64,000 bases of DNA from an uncultured Pelagibacteraceae bacterium (lineage in GTDB: Bacteria; Pseudomonadota; Alphaproteobacteria; Pelagibacterales; Pelagibacteraceae), in assembly GCA_902571055.1 (NCBI GenBank), contig CACGAM010000002.1, positions 62,001 to 126,000 on the forward strand, written 5' to 3'. The notes beneath the pieces were generated by a model that saw only the letters and a list, made by a program, of their open reading frames with translations, did no database searches and was not told the origin of the DNA. Of the stretch, positions 1 through 8,854 are shown one piece after another. A program made the translations under genes and the position numbers. The stretch's first letter is position 1, and every line of letters begins with the position of its first letter.

Positions 1-142
1 TTATTTTTTTTGGATCATGATCTTTTATAAATAAACACTTATTTTTAATTATAAAAAAAGATCCTAAGCTAAAAATAAATAAAGAAATTAAAAAAAATAA
101 TAATATTTTTTCTGATCTAGATTGTTTGATTTTATGAATCAT
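1..142 (-). CDS. Partial CDS running off the left edge; small membrane-anchored protein (MIHKIKQSRSEKILLFFLISLFIFSLGSFF...)
   Basis: Hand-translated minus-strand ORF open to the window edge; ATGA overlap with the stop of the upstream gene; N-terminal hydrophobic stretch. Confidence 0.5.
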   Translation of the reverse strand, partial: MIHKIKQSRSEKILLFFLISLFIFSLGSFFIIKNKCLFIKDHDPKKI

Positions 143-882
143 AAAATAAATTTAAAATTTTGGTCAATTAATTGAATATTTGATTTTATGAAATTTATTT
201 TTTTTTTTAAATGATCGTCATTTTGCAATTTTATTCTTAACTCTGAATTCTCAATCATTAAAAATGAAAATGTTTCAGCCATATCCTCACCTACAGTAGA
301 CTGAGAATATTCTGATAAAAAACCTTTTTTTTCTCTCAATAATTTCATACCAAATTTGTCTGCACAAGTAGAACATGACTGGTATTTAAAGTCTTCAGAA
401 TTAAATTTTTTCCATTTTTCGTGATCAAACAACTCTTTGTATTGATCATTAATTATATGAAAAATTTCATGATGTATTGTCCTAGATAATTTGTAATCAT
501 TTGTATTGATATTTACTATTATGGTTTTTAAAGGGTGATTTGGAATTCCTAAAGCAGGTATCGAGGCTACTTCTAAATCTTTACATAGCACTATAAATCT
601 CAGGTTAATTTTATTTAAAAATACTTTACTATATAAATCTATGTTTTCTCTAATCAATTTTTGTTTTTCTTTGACTAATAGATTACTTGGACTGTAGCAT
701 TCTACATTATTATCTTTAATACCTACTTTAAAATATTTTTTTGCTTTAAAAGTTTTTATGCTATTGTTATTTTTAATATCAATTATTTCTAAGTTTGGGA
801 TTTTCAATAAGTAATAAATTGTATCAGCTAAGACATTAGTTGAGAAAAATAAAACAATTATTAATATTTTTATAAGTTTCAT
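139..882 (-). CDS. Secreted putative zinc metallopeptidase-like protein (HExxH motif)
   Basis: Signal peptide (MKLIKILIIVLFFSTNVLA); TIHHEIFHIINDQYKELFDHEKW contains HEIFH. Confidence 0.6.
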   Translation of the reverse strand: MKLIKILIIVLFFSTNVLADTIYYLLKIPNLEIIDIKNNNSIKTFKAKKYFKVGIKDNNVECYSPSNLLVKEKQKLIRENIDLYSKVFLNKINLRFIVLCKDLEVASIPALGIPNHPLKTIIVNINTNDYKLSRTIHHEIFHIINDQYKELFDHEKWKKFNSEDFKYQSCSTCADKFGMKLLREKKGFLSEYSQSTVGEDMAETFSFLMIENSELRIKLQNDDHLKKKINFIKSNIQLIDQNFKFIL

Positions 883-933
883 TAAATTAAATTATTATTA
901 GATATTTGTAGAATGTGATACATTAATTTAAAT

Positions 934-1047
934 ATGAAAAAAAGTAGACGTAAATCTGCAGAAAAAATTCTTTTTTCTTGGAGAAAAGCAATGCCATTTT
1001 ACTATGCAGCCGCTTGGATAATTTTGTTAATAATTATAGTAAAATAA
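934..1047 (+). CDS. Small 37-aa single-TM protein MKKSRRKSAEKILFSWRKAMPFYYAAAWIILLIIIVK
   Basis: Hand-translated ORF absent from the supplied track; basic N-terminus then a TM helix; fills the gap before the next gene. Confidence 0.45.
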   Translation: MKKSRRKSAEKILFSWRKAMPFYYAAAWIILLIIIVK

Positions 1048-1054
1048 ATTAGTT

Positions 1055-2035
1055 ATGAATTCTATTAATTATAGAATTGACAACTTACAATATTGCAATT
1101 GGTCTGAGAAAATATTTAAAATAAATAGAAAAGCAAAACTTGACGCAATTCATGTGACAGTAGCTTATCATGAAGATTTTGATGAAGTATTAAAAAACAT
1201 CAAAACTTGGAATAATTATTTTAATAATTTTAAGGATTTAATTTTTCCAGGAAAAAATTTTAAAGATATCGATAAAGCACACAGAGAAAATAAAACAGCT
1301 GTTTTTTTTGGATTTCAAAATTGTTCTCCAATTGGTGATAATATAAACTTAGTTGAAGCAATTCATAATTTGGGAATTTTATTTATGCAATTGACTTATA
1401 ATAATCAGTCTTTGTTAGCCACAGGTTGTTATGAAAAAATCGATAGTGGTGTTACAAGAATGGGAAAAGAAGTGATCAAGGAAATGAACAGATTAGGAAT
1501 TGTTATCGATATGTCTCATTCTGCTGAAAAATCTACTATTGATGCAATTAATTTGTCATCAAAACCAATAGCAATAACACATGCAAATCCTTCATTCTGG
1601 TTTGATTCTAAAAGAAATAAATCTAATGTTGTTTTAAAGGCTTTGGCAGAATCTGGAGGCATGATTGGACACTCTTTATACCCACATCATTTAAAGGACA
1701 AATCGAATTGTACATTAAAAAGTTTTTGTGAAATGATAGCAAGAACAGCAGACCTAATAGGAGTTAAACATATTGGAATTGGTTCTGATTTATGTACAGG
1801 TCATCCAGATACTGTAGTTGAGTGGATGCGTAATGGAAAGTGGACAAAAACAAAAGATTATGGAGAGGGCACAAAAGAAAAGTCTAGTTTTCCCAAACAA
1901 CCAGATTGGTTTGTAGATGCAAGTGGTTTTAAAAATTTAGAAAAAGGTCTTAGAAATATTGGTTTCAACGAAATAGAGACAAATGATATCTTAGGAAATA
2001 ATTGGTACAATTTTTATAAAGGAATTAGAAATTAA
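1055..2035 (+). CDS. Membrane dipeptidase, peptidase family M19 (renal dipeptidase-like)
   Basis: Motifs IDMSHSAEKSTIDAI, ITHANPS and HIGIGSDLCTG typical of M19. Confidence 0.85.
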   Translation: MNSINYRIDNLQYCNWSEKIFKINRKAKLDAIHVTVAYHEDFDEVLKNIKTWNNYFNNFKDLIFPGKNFKDIDKAHRENKTAVFFGFQNCSPIGDNINLVEAIHNLGILFMQLTYNNQSLLATGCYEKIDSGVTRMGKEVIKEMNRLGIVIDMSHSAEKSTIDAINLSSKPIAITHANPSFWFDSKRNKSNVVLKALAESGGMIGHSLYPHHLKDKSNCTLKSFCEMIARTADLIGVKHIGIGSDLCTGHPDTVVEWMRNGKWTKTKDYGEGTKEKSSFPKQPDWFVDASGFKNLEKGLRNIGFNEIETNDILGNNWYNFYKGIRN

Positions 2036-3699
2036 TGATAAATATTGAATTAAGACATCCCGAAGACGTTATGAAATTATCTAGACTAGGTTCATTTCAT
2101 CAATCTAAATTGTCTTTTTTAAGAAGTTTTATTAGAGAGTTCAAAAACTGGGAATTTAACAGAGATATATTCGATTTAGATAAAGATGGTTATGGAGTTG
2201 TTGTCTACTCTGTGAGAAAAAACAAAAGGATATACTCTCTGATTTGTTTTTCTCAGCATATTAATGCTGATGAGAGATCTGATAGAGTAATAGCTACTAA
2301 GTGGGATGCTGCTTTTGTACTTCACGATGGTGTGCCTACAAAAAATGACATTGAGAGGCTAAAAGAAAATGTACCTAAGCAAGAAATTGGTAGAATGTCA
2401 AATAAGGAGCTTGCATTATCAAGGGCCAACAAATCAGTAAGAATTTTTGACCATGTTGTAAATTCACTAAGTTCTGGTAAGCAACCAGATGTAAACCTTT
2501 TAAATAAAGTAGGTTATTTGTATAGAACAACTGCTGTTTATGGTTCAGGAAAATTTGGTTTAGCTGATAGATTTCGAATTAAAGACAGAAAAGAAATTTG
2601 TGGACCCTTTAGATTAGAAATGATGTTGGTATATTTGGTGAGACAGTTTACGTTTGATCAGATTAATCACATATCAAAGATGAAAAATCCTAATGAATTT
2701 GTCAGCCTTGACAAAAAAATTGCTAAAAATTTGGGGATAGGCAATTCTACTGGACTAGGAATGGCTCCATTTATCGTAAATCACCCAACGTTATTACATC
2801 AATGGATTTACAATCGAGAAAAAGCACTTAAAGAAATTAGATCAATAAAGGATGTAAGTAAAAAAGAAATTGAGCATTTTAAATTTTGTTTAGAAAAATC
2901 AAAAAAAATTATTGATACTTGGTATACTGACAGCAAATATCAAAATAAAAAAATTAAATCATTAAAAAACGATTTAATAAAATTTAATGAATATTTTTCA
3001 AGTTTAAAATTTATATCTAAAAAATACTTATGGAATGAAATTTTTTTATGGATAGATAAGTATTTAGATGAGGAATGTAGTGAATATTTAATTTCCATGA
3101 TGATGGAGCCATACGATAATATAATTGAACCTTTAGTAAAAAATATGAGTTCTGATGAGGAAAAATATTTTAATATTCCTTCAAGTAGAAAACTGATAGA
3201 GTTAAAAAAAATTATAGAGACTAAATATAAATCAATTTTAAATATTAATTTTAACGATAAAAAATCAAATACTTTTTTTTGGTTTATTTCAAAGAATAAA
3301 GAGGAGCCAAGGATAGCAAATAGATTTGGAGAGTACGGATCTAATCTTGAACAGCCACTGGCAATAGCTAGAGATATTAAAAAAGTATATGAAAAGATCT
3401 CTAATGAAAATTTATCAAAAACCGTTGCAGATTTCTTGGTTGATAATGATGAGTTGAGACATGTAATAAGAAGAATTTTTATTTCTGAAAAATTTCAGTA
3501 TTCTGAAATTCAAGATAATACTATTAGCGAAACTTTAATACCAATAGATATGTTAAGACTTAAATTATCATTTTTTGGAGCACAAAAATTCGATCCAAGA
3601 TCAAATAAATGGTTAAGAATCTGTATGTACCAAGGAGCTCCTTTGGTTAATGAGATAAAAAATTCAGATGATACGTGGATATATGATTCTATAAATTAA
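2035..3699 (+). CDS. Conserved-looking protein of unknown function, 554 aa
   Basis: Long ORF, start overlaps the upstream stop; internal motif LGIGNSTGLGMAPFIVNHPTLLHQWI; no family recognised. Confidence 0.75.
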   Translation: MINIELRHPEDVMKLSRLGSFHQSKLSFLRSFIREFKNWEFNRDIFDLDKDGYGVVVYSVRKNKRIYSLICFSQHINADERSDRVIATKWDAAFVLHDGVPTKNDIERLKENVPKQEIGRMSNKELALSRANKSVRIFDHVVNSLSSGKQPDVNLLNKVGYLYRTTAVYGSGKFGLADRFRIKDRKEICGPFRLEMMLVYLVRQFTFDQINHISKMKNPNEFVSLDKKIAKNLGIGNSTGLGMAPFIVNHPTLLHQWIYNREKALKEIRSIKDVSKKEIEHFKFCLEKSKKIIDTWYTDSKYQNKKIKSLKNDLIKFNEYFSSLKFISKKYLWNEIFLWIDKYLDEECSEYLISMMMEPYDNIIEPLVKNMSSDEEKYFNIPSSRKLIELKKIIETKYKSILNINFNDKKSNTFFWFISKNKEEPRIANRFGEYGSNLEQPLAIARDIKKVYEKISNENLSKTVADFLVDNDELRHVIRRIFISEKFQYSEIQDNTISETLIPIDMLRLKLSFFGAQKFDPRSNKWLRICMYQGAPLVNEIKNSDDTWIYDSIN

Positions 3700-3701
3700 A
3701 T

Positions 3702-4310
3702 ATGATGTCTTTTAGTGAAATAGAAACTGTTTCAAAACGTGCTTCAAAAGCAACAGGATACTCCTGGGGAATTTCTGAAGAGATTGGAAAATCAATTAGA
3801 ATTCTTGAAATGTTTAATTTACCTGGGATTTCGACACTAAATCAATATTTAAAAAAAATAAAAAATAATCACCCAAAAAAATTAAAAAATATTTTAAAAA
3901 TAAATAAATCTGATGATGAGCTTTGCCCAATATATACTGGAGTAAGTATTTTAGACAATTGTAATCAGCTGGAAGATTTAAATATAATTAAGTTTTTTAA
4001 TATCAATTATCCTTTATTAATTATACCTTTCTTGAGTAGATCATCAGAAATTATCAACAAACCTATACATGTAATTTTAGATGAGGGAAAATATATACTT
4101 AATAGCAATAAAACCATTTTTACTAACATTGAAAAAAGTAATAATTCTAAAATCTCTAAGGAGTTAACAATTCAATTTGAGGAAGACAAGAATTTATTTA
4201 CAGATACAGAGTGGAAAGAATTGTATAAGCTTTCTGAGGATACATTTGTTCCTGAGACAGATAGTTTAAAAAATTCTGCTGCTGGAGCTGGCTTGACTGA
4301 TAATGACTAA
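3702..4310 (+). CDS. DUF3726-like protein
   Basis: N-terminus SFSEIETVSKRASKATGYSWGISEEIGKSIRIL resembles DUF3726 from memory; tightly coupled to both neighbours. Confidence 0.55.
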   Translation: MMSFSEIETVSKRASKATGYSWGISEEIGKSIRILEMFNLPGISTLNQYLKKIKNNHPKKLKNILKINKSDDELCPIYTGVSILDNCNQLEDLNIIKFFNINYPLLIIPFLSRSSEIINKPIHVILDEGKYILNSNKTIFTNIEKSNNSKISKELTIQFEEDKNLFTDTEWKELYKLSEDTFVPETDSLKNSAAGAGLTDND

Positions 4311-5265
4311 TAAAAATAAAAAAACGATACAGCCACTTGATGGAACTAAAGTTCCTAGGTTTGCAGGCCCTTCGACTTTTGCAAGATTACCAGAAATTAG
4401 AGATGTAGATAAATGCGATATTGCTATTGTTGGTATACCATTTGATGCTGGAACTAGCTTTAGACCAGGAGCAAGGTTCGGACCTCAAAGTGTAAGACAA
4501 GCATCAAGACACTTACGAACAAATTATCATCCTAATTATGACGAAGAGCCTTTTAAAATTCTTCAAGTTGCTGATGCAGGTGACTTAGTTTGTAACCCTT
4601 TTAAAATTGATGAAGCTATAAAACAAATAGAAAAAGGTTCTAGCGATTTACTAGATAAGGTTGATGGACTAATTAGCATTGGAGGAGATCATACTATTGC
4701 ATTTCCTTTACTAAAAGCAGTCAACAAAAAATTAAAAGGACCTGTTGCTTTAGTTCACTTCGATGCTCATCTTGATACATGGGATACATATTTTGGAGCA
4801 CCTTTTACCCACGGTACTCCTTTTAGAAGAGCTAGAGAAGAAAATTTATTTCTAGATAATGCTTCTATGCATGTAGGCATACGTGGACCATTATATAGTA
4901 GAGATGATTTGAAGAATGATGCAGACTTCGGTTTCAAAATTGTGCATTGCGATGAATTTCAATCTCAGGGCATAGATAAAATTGTAAAAAGGATTAGGGA
5001 AAGAGTGGGTGATAATCCATTATATTTGTCAATTGATATAGATGTTTTGGATCCAGCATTTGCACCAGGAACAGGAACTCCAGAAATAGCAGGAATGACT
5101 AGTAGAGAAATGGTTAATGTTTTACGAGGTCTTTCAGGCTTAAATTTAGTTTCAGCAGATGTGGTAGAGGTATCGCCAGCTTATGACCATGCTGAAGTTA
5201 CTTCTCTAGCAGCAGCTACCATAGTCTATGAGCTTATAAACTTGTTTGCAAAAATTAAAAGATAG
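4303..5265 (+). CDS. Ureohydrolase superfamily protein (agmatinase/guanidinobutyrase-like)
   Basis: GGDHTIAFP, DAHLDTWD, THGTPFRRA, SIDIDVLDPAFAPGTGTPEIAG metal-binding motifs. Confidence 0.9.
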   Translation: MTNKNKKTIQPLDGTKVPRFAGPSTFARLPEIRDVDKCDIAIVGIPFDAGTSFRPGARFGPQSVRQASRHLRTNYHPNYDEEPFKILQVADAGDLVCNPFKIDEAIKQIEKGSSDLLDKVDGLISIGGDHTIAFPLLKAVNKKLKGPVALVHFDAHLDTWDTYFGAPFTHGTPFRRAREENLFLDNASMHVGIRGPLYSRDDLKNDADFGFKIVHCDEFQSQGIDKIVKRIRERVGDNPLYLSIDIDVLDPAFAPGTGTPEIAGMTSREMVNVLRGLSGLNLVSADVVEVSPAYDHAEVTSLAAATIVYELINLFAKIKR

Positions 5266-5278
5266 GATATTTTTCAAA

Positions 5279-6712
5279 ATGCTAAACAAAAGAAAATTCT
5301 ATATTAATGGTCAATGGGTAGACCCAATAAAACCTAACGATTGCAATGTCATAAATCCATCCACAGAGGAAAATTGTGCTGTAATTTCAATTGGTAGTAA
5401 AGAAGATATAAATCTAGCAGTTAAGTCAGCAAAAGATGCATTTAATGAATGGGCGTTTACCTCTAAAGAGGAAAAAATAAAATTATTAGAGATATTATAT
5501 TCTAATTATAAAAAAAGATGGGCAGATTTTGCAAATGCAATTACTATGGAAATGGGTGCCCCAAAAGATTTCGCAACAAAACTTCAAGCAGGAACTGGTG
5601 CAAGTCATATGAAATCATTTATTAGATATTTAAAAAATTTTGAATTTGAAAAACCTTTAGGAGAACATGCTCCTAATCAAAGATTATTATATGAACCCAA
5701 AGGAGTTTGTGCTCTTATCACTCCGTGGAATTGGCCAATGAATCAAGTGTGTTTAAAAGTCATGCCAGCTTTATCTGCAGGATGTACCATGGTTTTAAAA
5801 CCATCAGAACTCGCTCCATTATCATCAATGATACTTGCTGAAATTATTGATGAAACAAAATTCCCTTCTGGTGTATTTAATTTGGTTAATGGTAATGGTG
5901 AAATTACTGGTAATGCATTAACCAGTCATCCAGATATAGATATGATTTCATTCACAGGATCAACACGGGCAGGTGCATTAATTTCAAAAAATGCAGCAAA
6001 TGATTTTAAAAGAGTAAGTTTAGAATTAGGTGGTAAGGGAGCAAATATTGTTTTTAAAGATGCTGATCCAGATGCAGTAGAAAGAGGCGCAACAAGATGT
6101 TTTAGAAATTCTGGACAATCTTGTAATGCACCTACAAGAATGTTGGTTGAAAAATCTATATACAAAGCCACAGTTGATAAATTAATTAAGTTCGCAAATG
6201 ATTTTAAAGTAGACGACCCAACAAAAGAGGGAGATCATATTGGTCCAGTAATTTCAGAAACACAATTTGAAAAAATACAAGGTTTAATACAAAAAGGAAT
6301 AGATGAGGGTGCTAATCTTGTTGCTGGAGGACTAGGAAAGCCAGATGGTTTGAGTAAAGGTTATTATGTTAAACCTACAGTATTTGCGGATGTTAAAAAT
6401 AACATGGAAATCGCTCAAACAGAAATATTCGGACCCGTATTATCAGTGATACCTTTTGAAACTGAAGAAGAAGCTATATCAATTGCGAACGATACCGCTT
6501 ATGGATTAACAAATTATATTCAATCACAAGACCAGGCTAAAGTTCACAGAGTTGCAAGGAAATTAAGGTCGGGGATGGTTGATGTGAATGGTGCTGGCAT
6601 TGCTGTAGATGCTCCATTTGGAGGTTTTAAACATTCTGGAATAGGAAGGGAGGCAGGGCAAGACGGACTTCTTGAATTTTTAGAGGTAAAATCTGTAGGT
6701 GGTTGGAGTTAG
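5279..6712 (+). CDS. NAD(P)-dependent aldehyde dehydrogenase
   Basis: ALDH motifs FTGSTRAG, LELGGKGANIVF, GQSCNAPTR; start trimmed to MLNKRKFYINGQW by comparison with the paralog at 62510-63943. Confidence 0.9.
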   Translation: MLNKRKFYINGQWVDPIKPNDCNVINPSTEENCAVISIGSKEDINLAVKSAKDAFNEWAFTSKEEKIKLLEILYSNYKKRWADFANAITMEMGAPKDFATKLQAGTGASHMKSFIRYLKNFEFEKPLGEHAPNQRLLYEPKGVCALITPWNWPMNQVCLKVMPALSAGCTMVLKPSELAPLSSMILAEIIDETKFPSGVFNLVNGNGEITGNALTSHPDIDMISFTGSTRAGALISKNAANDFKRVSLELGGKGANIVFKDADPDAVERGATRCFRNSGQSCNAPTRMLVEKSIYKATVDKLIKFANDFKVDDPTKEGDHIGPVISETQFEKIQGLIQKGIDEGANLVAGGLGKPDGLSKGYYVKPTVFADVKNNMEIAQTEIFGPVLSVIPFETEEEAISIANDTAYGLTNYIQSQDQAKVHRVARKLRSGMVDVNGAGIAVDAPFGGFKHSGIGREAGQDGLLEFLEVKSVGGWS

Positions 6713-7893
6713 TTTATTATAGATTTATTTTTTACTCCTTCTAAAAAAAATAAACACTTTTTAATTTCACTTAATTCTATAAATTCATCTATTTTGTGCG
6801 CTTGTTCAATTGAACCAGGTCCGCAAACAACAGTACTAATCCCAATCTCCTGAAACAATCCTGCCTCTGTACCAAAAGACACTACCTCTCTCTCATTGTC
6901 TCCAGTTATACTTGATACAAACTCACATGCTTTAGAATCATTTACTCTATTAAATCCTATTATTTCTCCAATTATTTCTTTTTTAATTGAGGAATATGTA
7001 TAAATTTTTTTCATTTCTGGCAATAAATGTTCACTAGCATATTTATCTATCTCTTCATTTAAAAATAAACCATCTTGTTTATTTACTGGTCTTGTCTCCC
7101 AATTAACATGGCACTTATCAGCAATTACGTTGTGTGCAATACCTCCAAAAATTCCCCCAATAGATAATGTTGAGTAAGGGGGATCAAATATAGAGTCTTT
7201 TAGTTGTCTACTTTCCAAATCTTTTCTTAAAGAAATAAGTTTATTAACATATCTTGTTGCAAACTCCGCTGCATTGACTCCTTCATTAGGCTTCGAACTA
7301 TGCCCGGCAAGACCTTCGAAATAAGTTGTGTATTCATAACAACCTTTATGCGAGTCTATAATTTTCATTTTTGTAGGTTCACCGACTATACAAATACCAT
7401 TTGTTATATTTCTCTTTTTTAATTCTTTAATTAAAAGAGGTGCCCCTATACAAGCAGTCTCCTCATCAAATGTTAGAGAAAAATGAATATCCCTTGAAAG
7501 ATTTGAATTTGAAAAAACTTCTGCAAATGCTAAAGAGCAAGCTAAAAAACCTTTCATATCACAAGATCCTCTTCCATAAAGTTTATCACCTTTTATCTCT
7601 GCTTTAAAAGGATCAGTCGACCAGCCTTTTGAAACAGGCACCACATCCGTATGTCCAGATAAAATAATTGGTTCTACTCCATTTGGTTTCTTTGCTTTTA
7701 ATGTAGCAAAAAGGTTAACTCTTTTTTTATTTTCATCAAATACTTTAAAAGAGGTTGCTCCATTTTTTTTTAAAATATCTTCACAATAATTAATCAAAGA
7801 TGAATTATTTTCCCCTGATATTGTTTTGAAAGCTATAAGATCCTTAAGAATCTTTATTGATTTTTCGTATAATTTGTTATCTATATTTGCCAC
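6709..7893 (-). CDS. argE: Acetylornithine deacetylase (ArgE), M20 family
   Basis: SGHTDVVPV, GRGSCDMKGF, EPTKMKIIDSHKG, FGTEAGLFQEIG. Confidence 0.85.
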   Translation of the reverse strand: MANIDNKLYEKSIKILKDLIAFKTISGENNSSLINYCEDILKKNGATSFKVFDENKKRVNLFATLKAKKPNGVEPIILSGHTDVVPVSKGWSTDPFKAEIKGDKLYGRGSCDMKGFLACSLAFAEVFSNSNLSRDIHFSLTFDEETACIGAPLLIKELKKRNITNGICIVGEPTKMKIIDSHKGCYEYTTYFEGLAGHSSKPNEGVNAAEFATRYVNKLISLRKDLESRQLKDSIFDPPYSTLSIGGIFGGIAHNVIADKCHVNWETRPVNKQDGLFLNEEIDKYASEHLLPEMKKIYTYSSIKKEIIGEIIGFNRVNDSKACEFVSSITGDNEREVVSFGTEAGLFQEIGISTVVCGPGSIEQAHKIDEFIELSEIKKCLFFLEGVKNKSIIN

Positions 7894-7915
7894 AATCTAT
7901 TTATATATTATTATT

Positions 7916-8257
7916 ATGAAAGAACAAATAACCTTCAATGACTTTGATAAAGTCGATATTCGTTTAGGTACAGTTATTTCTGTAGAAAAAAACGAAAAAG
8001 CAAGAAAACCTTCATTGGTATTAAAAGTTGATTTTGGTTCAGAAATCGGAGTAAAGCAATCATCGGCCCAAATAACTCATTTTTATAACAGAGATAATTT
8101 AGTTGGAAAACAAGTTATTGGCGTTTGTAATTTTCCAGAAAAAAATATTGCTGGAGTTATTTCACAGGTGCTTATATTAGGATCTATTGATAAAGAGGGA
8201 AAAGTTACATTACTTCATCCTTCCCAAAAAGCTGAAGATGGACTACCTATAGCATAG
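7916..8257 (+). CDS. csaA: tRNA-binding domain protein, CsaA-like
   Basis: ITFNDFDKVDIRLGTVISVE... typical CsaA/tRNA-binding fold; start trimmed from the ORF track to the ATG at 7916. Confidence 0.85.
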   Translation: MKEQITFNDFDKVDIRLGTVISVEKNEKARKPSLVLKVDFGSEIGVKQSSAQITHFYNRDNLVGKQVIGVCNFPEKNIAGVISQVLILGSIDKEGKVTLLHPSQKAEDGLPIA

Positions 8258-8261
8258 ATCA

Positions 8262-8852
8262 ATGCATCCTGAACTATTGTCACTTTTTTTATTTATGCTT
8301 GGTACAGGATGTTCTCCTGGACCCAATAACATAGTTGCATCCTACTCTGGTTTCAATTTTGGTATAATGAAAACCATACCACATATGCTTGGAGTAATAC
8401 TTGGATTTACAATGATGGTAAGTGTTTTAAATTTTGGACTAATAAATATATTTAAAATATATCCTTTGCTTCAAGAAATTTTAAAAATCTCAGGATCTAT
8501 TTTTTTAGTTTATCTTGCTTATAAAATTTCATTTTCAAAAAATATTGACAAAGAACAAAAGCAAAATCCTGTAAAATTTTTTGAAACTTTTTTGTTTCAA
8601 TTTTTAAATCCTAAAGGTGTAATTGTAGGAATAATATGTGTTTCAACATATGTAGAAAGTGGGGTAAATTTTCTAAATCATTCTATATGGGTTATTAGTA
8701 TTTCTTTTATTTGTGCTATAATAAGTATCAATTTTTGGACTTTAATAGGTAAATTTTTAAGGAAATTTGCGACAAATGAAAAATTTATTAAGTTGTTTAA
8801 TTATGCTATGTCAGTGCTTCTATTAGGTTGCATAGCAACATTTTATTATTAA
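8262..8852 (+). CDS. LysE/RhtB family translocator
   Basis: N-terminal GCSPGPNNIVASYSG motif, several TM helices. Confidence 0.8.
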   Translation: MHPELLSLFLFMLGTGCSPGPNNIVASYSGFNFGIMKTIPHMLGVILGFTMMVSVLNFGLINIFKIYPLLQEILKISGSIFLVYLAYKISFSKNIDKEQKQNPVKFFETFLFQFLNPKGVIVGIICVSTYVESGVNFLNHSIWVISISFICAIISINFWTLIGKFLRKFATNEKFIKLFNYAMSVLLLGCIATFYY

Positions 8853-8854
8853 TT

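Noticed and set aside
4303-5265. Assigning the ureohydrolase specifically as agmatinase (speB)
   Set aside because: Motifs are shared among agmatinase, guanidinobutyrase, guanidinopropionase and other ureohydrolases; specificity not decidable by reading
5926-6171. ORF on the minus strand inside the ALDH gene
   Set aside because: Antisense shadow ORF fully inside a strongly supported CDS; no recognisable protein features
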